The notes beneath the pieces were generated by a model. The model saw nothing but the letters and a program-made list of their open reading frames with translations, did not search any database and was not told the origin of the DNA. Shown in pieces: positions 62,651-64,000 of a DNA stretch of 64,000 nucleotides. Origin of the DNA: Nepenthes gracilis (lineage: Eukaryota; Streptophyta; Magnoliopsida; Caryophyllales; Nepenthaceae); NCBI GenBank assembly GCA_033239525.1, contig BSYO01000002.1, positions 16,154,626 through 16,218,625 of the forward strand, given 5' to 3'. Position numbers and translations under genes: made by a program. The first letter of the stretch is position 1. Each line of letters starts with the position of its first letter.

Positions 62651-64000
62651 CTAGAGATGATGATTAGAAGGAGGGGACCGCTTTTGCTTTGGCCGTTTTG
62701 GTTTTTTAAGGATAGATTTAAGCTTAAAACCTTCACCGTGCGAGTCCCGGCCACTAGCAATGGAAGGGACAGCGCCGTCACCGACATGAGCTCCAGAAGC
62801 AGCATCCTTCTGTCTCAAATCAGCAAGGTTCCTACACAGCTGCTCAGAGTTGGTGCACTGTCTTGGAACCCCTCCTTGGGGGAAGGAAAGGGCATCGTGG
62901 ATAGAGGAGCGATTGGCTGAACCTACTCCCTCTTCAGGACAATTGGAAATTCCAGGAGCCTCCAACCGGTCTGCATTTGTTATAGGATTTTGGGGTATAG
63001 GGCCAGCACCTGCGCCATGGGATCCAGTACCATCTGCTGGAATCCCACGCCTTAATGCTTCAACATATGAGACCTGGTGCCATTCAATGCATTGATCACC
63101 GCACAAATACACATCAGCCTCTGACTAGGCTTGGTCTTCCGGAAAGCCACTGTCATTGGGCATCCCTTGTGCAGAGCCAAGATCATGCCCACAGAAGTTT
63201 TGGTTCATAGTTATACCACCTTGATGTTATCAGGTGGACAGACGGTGGATGTAGGAGTCCCAACCTTAGTGGGTTTTCAATAACCTAACATCCAGTAGAA
63301 TTGGGCTAGTAATTCGCGTCCAAATCAGGGGCATGGCCTGGACAATCAGCGAGTGATGGAATGGAGTTCAGAGGCTCATCAGCCACAAAGTGGTGCTGAA
63401 CCACCTGATCACTAGGTGCTGCATTGGGTTGCTCATGATCAACGACCATTCTGATAGCATCCAACCCCAAGGAATCTACAGTAATAGAGGAGCAAGAGGA
63501 AGGAGTCTTCTCCAAACCATCCACGACCAACTGCTCTACAACATGAGGGCACTGAACTTCTAGGTCCTCAACCAATTTAGCATCACAATCAGCAAGAAGG
63601 GGGGCAAAGGGGTTGGCAGTGCATTCAGAATCAACAACTACCTTTTGCAGGCCCACCGAAGAACTAATATGAAGAGAATGGTTCAAATGCACAACTCATT
63701 TCTTAAGAGCCTTACCAGCAGAAGAAACCGACATCTTAGAGTTACAATTGGACTCCCCATGTCCAATGAGCTTGCAGCGGCCACATCTAGTTGGCTTCCA
63801 AGAGTATTCAACATTTACCACTGATTCAAAAGCTGTAAAAGAGGATGGTTTGGAGCTTTACTTAAGGACAATTCTTTTGGGAAAATAAGCATCCACATCA
63901 ATCTCAACACAAATCCGGGCAACACCAATATTTTCCATTTTGGTAATTCTAGGGCATAGTTGAATTGGTTTCCAGGAAGCAGTTGTTTAAGGAATATGGC
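62651..64000 (-). pseudogene. LINE ORF1 with CCHC knuckle, internally deleted, broken
   Basis: From the right edge the minus strand encodes AIFLKQ, then after a deletion of about 35 codons near 63968 ITKMENIGVARICVEIDVDA (end of the DUF4283-like domain). Next come VEYSWKPTRCGRCKLIGHGESNC (63745-63815), a complete CX2CX4HX4C knuckle, and an acidic linker (63692-63306). A further frame (63112-62651) ends KLKSILKKPKRPKQKRSPP. Stops separate the segments at about 63700, 63300 and 63125. Confidence 0.75.

Larger units (their letters stand above)
61858..64000 (-). mobile_element. LINE lacking ORF2 (ORF1 plus 3' UTR), runs off the window
   Basis: The left end is a T-run plus ggtaagtaaaatgcattaaa (reverse LINE terminus). 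Then come the hairpin, about 0.7 kb of 3' UTR, and ORF1 from 62651 to the window end. ORF1 ends in the basic KSILKKPKRPKQKRS block that precedes ORF2 in the autonomous LINE at 9301, but here the 3' UTR follows directly. The right flank, and so the TSD, is outside the window. Confidence 0.75.

Noticed and set aside
1..64000. A host protein-coding gene
   Set aside because: Every coding stretch I could recognise belongs to a LINE or a chromovirus. No exon-like series with splice sites and unrelated homology was seen, although very short exons could escape reading by eye.

Overview
This window is intergenic or heterochromatic DNA of a flowering-plant-like genome. I see no host protein-coding gene. 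Four observations point to a plant: nuclear 45S rDNA-derived sequence of plant type, L1-clade LINEs whose ORF1 carries the DUF4283-type domain found in plant LINEs, Ty3/gypsy chromoviruses of the Del/Tekay type primed by a Met-tRNA-type primer-binding site (TGGTATCAGAG), and stop codons that look like decay of methylated CG and CHG sites. I cannot name the species.

The backbone is a decayed tandem array of 45S rDNA on the minus strand. Unit 1 consists of IGS pieces (9104-9300, 20337-20410, 24458-25060), 26S (25061-28078), ITS2, 5.8S (28305-28465), ITS1 and a 5'-truncated 18S (28723-30007). Unit 2 consists of IGS (30008-30989), 26S (30990-34367), an ITS2 split by two insertions, 5.8S (59058-59217), ITS1, an internally deleted 18S (59476-60733) and an ETS/IGS with 150-bp repeats (60734-61857). 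Both units carry many transitions and deletions and are read as pseudogenes.

Transposable elements have inserted into this array and into each other. From left to right: (1) a minus-strand chromovirus (about 566-9103), itself hit by LINEs at 1-565 and 2094-2772 and, inside its 5' LTR, by a LINE (3406-7226) that carries a solo LTR (3712-6187); (2) a full-length plus-strand LINE (9301-20320) split by a minus-strand LINE (11934-16252); (3) a minus-strand LINE (20411-24457); (4) a 5'-truncated LINE (34376-36825) in ITS2; (5) a plus-strand Tekay-like chromovirus (36979-58982) in ITS2, with a LINE (44152-55960) inside its integrase gene and further LINE-derived insertions inside that; (6) a minus-strand LINE (61858 to the window end). 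Most boundaries are supported by target-site duplications (TSDs) that I could read directly.

The most interesting system is the LINE community. Several elements with ordinary LINE 3' ends and TSDs carry ORF1 but no trace of ORF2 (11934-16252, 20411-24457, 51678-53604, and probably 61858-64000). Autonomous and ORF1-only elements share a 3'-terminal hairpin with a conserved CGGnAAAAC-type loop, followed by an ATTACTTACC(A)n end. This suggests that ORF1-only, half-LINE elements are mobilised in trans by the ORF2 of their relatives. The only long undamaged reading frame in the window is the 619-codon ORF1 of one such element. There are also insertions of only about 19 to 30 bp made of little more than the LINE end ACTTACC(A)n, two of them flanked by clear TSDs.
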